Assembly: GCF_013055795.1 (NCBI RefSeq)
Contig: NZ_JABETO010000026.1
Coordinates: 4,157-45,475, forward strand
DNA from: Streptomyces sp. I05A-00742
GTDB lineage: Bacteria > Actinomycetota > Actinomycetes > Streptomycetales > Streptomycetaceae
DNA: 41,319 nt
Direction of reading: 5' to 3'
Below, in pieces: positions 38,948 to 41,319 of this stretch (its first letter is position 1; every line of letters starts with the position of its first letter). The translations under genes and the position numbers were made by a program. The notes under the pieces were generated by a model. It searched no databases, was not told the DNA's origin, and saw only the letters and a program-made list of their open reading frames with translations.

Positions 38948-41319
38948 GTGGCGACGATACGGCGTAGGCAGGGTGCGTGGGCTGGGTCGGCCGTGACGGG
39001 GACTGCTGCAGTCGTGGCGGCGGGGCTGGGGCTGGTGACCAACTACGCCAGTGCCGTCGTGCCAGGATGGGCGGCTCACGCGTGGGTGATCTGGCCGCTG
39101 TTCGCCGTGCTGGTGGTGGCGAGCATCGCGCTGATGTTGTGGAATCGACGGCTGGATGTTGCGGCAAGACCGCCGGCGCGGCTGGGGCCGGTGGGCCGAC
39201 CGGCCAGGGGCCAGCAGGATTCCTTGCGGCCCCCACATGTGGAGTGCGTGCGCGGACGCGAAACCGAGCTGGCCGAGCTGGCAGGCATGCTGCGGCGGCC
39301 ACGAGGACGGTTCGCGGTGTTGTGCGCGGCTGGCGGAATGGGCAAGACAACGGTAGCCGCGCAGCTCGCCTCACGGGCCAACGCGGCGGGCTGGCGAGTG
39401 TTTTGGGTGCGCTGGCGCGATTCCGCCGAGCTGGCGCAGCAGATGGTGCAGACGGCACTGGTTTGTGGGCTGCCCGAGGCAGAGTTGGAGTCCGCGCGGG
39501 CCGGGCGGGCGAGTCTGCCCGATGTAGTGTGGCGGCAGCTGGGCCGGGCCCGGCGGTGGCTGCTGGTGTTGGACAACGCCGACGAGCCGCAAGAGATCGG
39601 CCCGGCAGGGGAACCGTTGGCCGATTACCGCGGTTGGATCCGCCCACACGGCCGAGGCCTGCTGGTGATGACCAGCCGAGATTGCAGCCCGCAGACATGG
39701 GGGCCGCGTGCCCGGCTACTGCCCTTGAAGCCGCTGCCCGCACAGCCTGCAGGCCAGATCCTGGTCGACGCTGCTCCCGCAGCCGGCACAGCCGAGCAGG
39801 CAAGGGACCTGGCCATGCGGCTGGGCGGGCTTCCGCTGGCGCTGCACGCGGCCGGTACTTACCTGGCCGGGCCTACCAGCCGCTACCGCACCTTCACCGC
39901 CTACCGTCAGGCCCTGGAGCATGAACTGCCCCTCCTGCTGGGAGCCGAACACCCGGACGCCTCTCATCCGCGAGTCGCCCGCACTGTGGTGCGGCACACC
40001 TGGGAGGTGTCCCTGGACCAGCTCGCCCGAGAAGGCAACGCCTTGGCCCGCCCCGTGTTGCGACTACTAGCCGTACTGGCCGAAGCTCCCGTCCCGCTGT
40101 CCCTCATCACCCCGGACCTGCTGTCCGCCGTCACGGGAGACGACGTCACCGTCCCAGCGTTGGAGGCTGCGTTTGCAGGTCTGCACCGGTATGGCCTGCT
40201 TGGCCTTCCTTACTCTCCCGGCAACGCCGGGCAGGCATCGGTTATCAGCGACCCGGCGCAGGTGGTGCTGCACCCATTGATCCGAGAGATCAATGCCGTC
40301 GCTCTGGCGGCCGGGGCATCCCCTCTCGCCACGTGGCACCGAGCCCTTGCCGAGCGGTTGACCGCGGCCGTACACGAGGTGGACGAGCAGGGGCGCGCCG
40401 GTTGGCCTGCCGCCGTACTCCTCGCCCCTCACCTGCCCATGCTGCTCGACCTCCCGGACCCTGGCTTCTCCACACATCACCGCACCGCTCTCGGCACGCT
40501 CGCGCAAGTACTGGAGCACGCTGGCGCCTTCAGTGCAGCCCGTCTGCTCCACGAACGCCTCCTCGACTTCGAGAGCCGCACCCTGGGCCCCCAGCACCCC
40601 GACACCTTGACCAGCCGCAACCACCTGGCCAACGCTTTGTTCGGAATGGGCGAGCCAGTTGAGGCGATACTGCTGCTCCGGCAGACCCTGGAGGACCGTA
40701 GCCGTGTCCTGGGCCCCGCGCACCCTGACACTCTGACCAGCCGTCATGACCTCGCCTGTGCCCTGGACGGGACGGGGCAGCACGCAGAAGCGGTGTCTTT
40801 GCTGCGGCACACCCTCGCCGACCGTGCCCGTGTGCTGGGAGTCTTGCATCCGCGCACCCTGGCCAGCCGTGACAGCCTCGGTCTCGCCCTGGACGGGATG
40901 GGCGAACATGCGGAGGCGGTCCGCCTGCACCGGCAGACCGTTGACGACCGCATCCGTGTGCTGGGCCCCGAACATCACCTCACCTTGCTCAGCCGCCACA
41001 ACCTCGCCAGCGCACTGGCCAGGCAGGGCGAGCATGCGGAAGCGGAACGGCTACTGAGAGAGGTTCTTGATGACCACGCCCGTGTGCTGGGAGTCTTGCA
41101 TCCGCACACCCTGGCCAGCCGTGACAGCCTCGGTCTCGCCCTGGACGGGATGGGCGAACATGCGGAGGCGGTCCGCCTGCACCGGCAGACCGTTGACGAC
41201 CGCATCCGTGTGCTGGGCCTCAACCACCCCGATACCCTGACCAGCCGCCACAACCTCGCCGGCGCACTGGCCGGGATGGGCGAGCAAGAAGAGGCGGTAC
41301 GCCTGCTGCGACAGACCCT
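38948..41319 (+). CDS. Membrane-anchored NB-ARC/TPR ATPase, 3'-truncated by window edge
   Basis: Open to the window end (over 790 residues) from GTG 38948 (GACAGGGG abuts; GTG 38993 is the alternative). A basic N-terminus precedes two hydrophobic segments (AAVVAAGLGLVTNYASAVVP, then WVIWPLFAVLVVASIALMLW), so the domains are cytoplasmic. The NB-ARC NTPase has the P-loop AAGGMGKTT (about 127-135), Walker B RWLLVLDNADE (about 202-212), a MTSRD sensor-like motif and GLPLALHAAG (about 293-302). A winged-helix-like linker follows. From about residue 517 there are at least six kinesin-light-chain-type TPRs of 42 residues, each starting LG..H..TL.SR. STAND proteins of this kind are signalling or defence switches; Streptomyces carries many of unknown trigger. 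G+C is lower than in the biosynthetic locus. Confidence 0.9.
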   Translation, partial: MATIRRRQGAWAGSAVTGTAAVVAAGLGLVTNYASAVVPGWAAHAWVIWPLFAVLVVASIALMLWNRRLDVAARPPARLGPVGRPARGQQDSLRPPHVECVRGRETELAELAGMLRRPRGRFAVLCAAGGMGKTTVAAQLASRANAAGWRVFWVRWRDSAELAQQMVQTALVCGLPEAELESARAGRASLPDVVWRQLGRARRWLLVLDNADEPQEIGPAGEPLADYRGWIRPHGRGLLVMTSRDCSPQTWGPRARLLPLKPLPAQPAGQILVDAAPAAGTAEQARDLAMRLGGLPLALHAAGTYLAGPTSRYRTFTAYRQALEHELPLLLGAEHPDASHPRVARTVVRHTWEVSLDQLAREGNALARPVLRLLAVLAEAPVPLSLITPDLLSAVTGDDVTVPALEAAFAGLHRYGLLGLPYSPGNAGQASVISDPAQVVLHPLIREINAVALAAGASPLATWHRALAERLTAAVHEVDEQGRAGWPAAVLLAPHLPMLLDLPDPGFSTHHRTALGTLAQVLEHAGAFSAARLLHERLLDFESRTLGPQHPDTLTSRNHLANALFGMGEPVEAILLLRQTLEDRSRVLGPAHPDTLTSRHDLACALDGTGQHAEAVSLLRHTLADRARVLGVLHPRTLASRDSLGLALDGMGEHAEAVRLHRQTVDDRIRVLGPEHHLTLLSRHNLASALARQGEHAEAERLLREVLDDHARVLGVLHPHTLASRDSLGLALDGMGEHAEAVRLHRQTVDDRIRVLGLNHPDTLTSRHNLAGALAGMGEQEEAVRLLRQT
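40826..40967 (+). repeat. Near-identical TPR-coding repeat, copy 1
   Basis: 142 bases of the NB-ARC/TPR gene that recur 252 bases (two 42-codon repeats) downstream at 41078-41219. By eye the two copies differ at one base (CCGCGCACC versus CCGCACACC). Confidence 0.85.
41078..41219 (+). repeat. Near-identical TPR-coding repeat, copy 2
   Basis: Second copy of the 142-base unit at 40826-40967. It encodes the same TPR (TLASRDSLGLALDGMGEHAE), with Arg changed to His at the single differing codon. Confidence 0.85.

Noticed and set aside
1..41319. tRNA, rRNA, origin, attachment site or integrase
   Set aside because: No cloverleaf, rRNA segment, DnaA-box cluster or recombinase gene was recognised on reading both strands; a tRNAscan/Infernal run would settle it.

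Overview
The window is about 73% G+C by eye. It uses GTG and TTG starts freely, has strong third-position G/C bias, and carries typical Streptomyces accessory families: NB-ARC/TPR, RICIN lectin, VanX-like, GH25, IS5-type transposase and XRE-cupin. The most likely source is a Streptomyces or close relative, in a chromosome-arm-like accessory region.

Left third (1-18.98 kb): a RiPP-like biosynthetic locus. Six genes run head to tail, each start overlapping the previous stop by 4 bp (ATGA or GTGA). In order they are a LanB-family protein cut by the window edge, a glycine-oxidase-like FAD enzyme, a second LanB, TldD, TldE and a third LanB. A fourth LanB (16.5-18.9 kb) stands behind a divergent promoter region. 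All four LanB proteins end with the glutamylation-type (Lant_dehydr_N) domain. None carries a SpaB_C elimination domain, and there is no LanC cyclase. That architecture matches 'small LanB' peptide-aminoacyl-tRNA ligases (PEARLs), which extend a ribosomal scaffold peptide with amino acids from aminoacyl-tRNA. The extension is then modified and released by protease; TldD/TldE are plausible release proteases here. Between the third and fourth LanB lie a divergent 188-residue unknown protein and a three-gene unit: a PrnB/indoleamine-dioxygenase-like oxygenase with a TTA codon, a 2Fe-2S ferredoxin and a SAM methyltransferase. After that comes a degenerate glycosyltransferase-2/TPR protein. My working model is a scaffold-peptide pathway to a small, possibly tryptophan-derived, metabolite. 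I could not identify the scaffold peptide in the window.

Middle (19.0-31.7 kb): small stand-alone genes. These include a secreted four-repeat protein interrupted by one amber codon, a DsbA/FrnE-like protein, a secreted serine hydrolase, several gene remnants (22.1-23.2 kb), a sarcosine/dimethylglycine-type methyltransferase, secreted VanX-like peptidase, a GNAT, a small secreted protein and a RICIN lectin. Regulator/enzyme pairs follow: an ArsR-like regulator, MerR with a divergent Old Yellow Enzyme, and TetR with a divergent SnoaL-like protein. The last two pairs have visible operator palindromes.

Right third (31.7-41.3 kb): a flavin-reductase-like protein, an XRE-cupin regulator diverging from an RraA-like protein and an SDR, an amidase, an NmrA-like remnant, a GH25 lysozyme, a frameshifted and truncated IS5-type transposase, a DUF6188-like fragment, and a membrane-anchored NB-ARC/TPR ATPase running off the window.

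I saw no rRNA, tRNA or CRISPR array. Function statements rest on motif recognition only; no database search was run.
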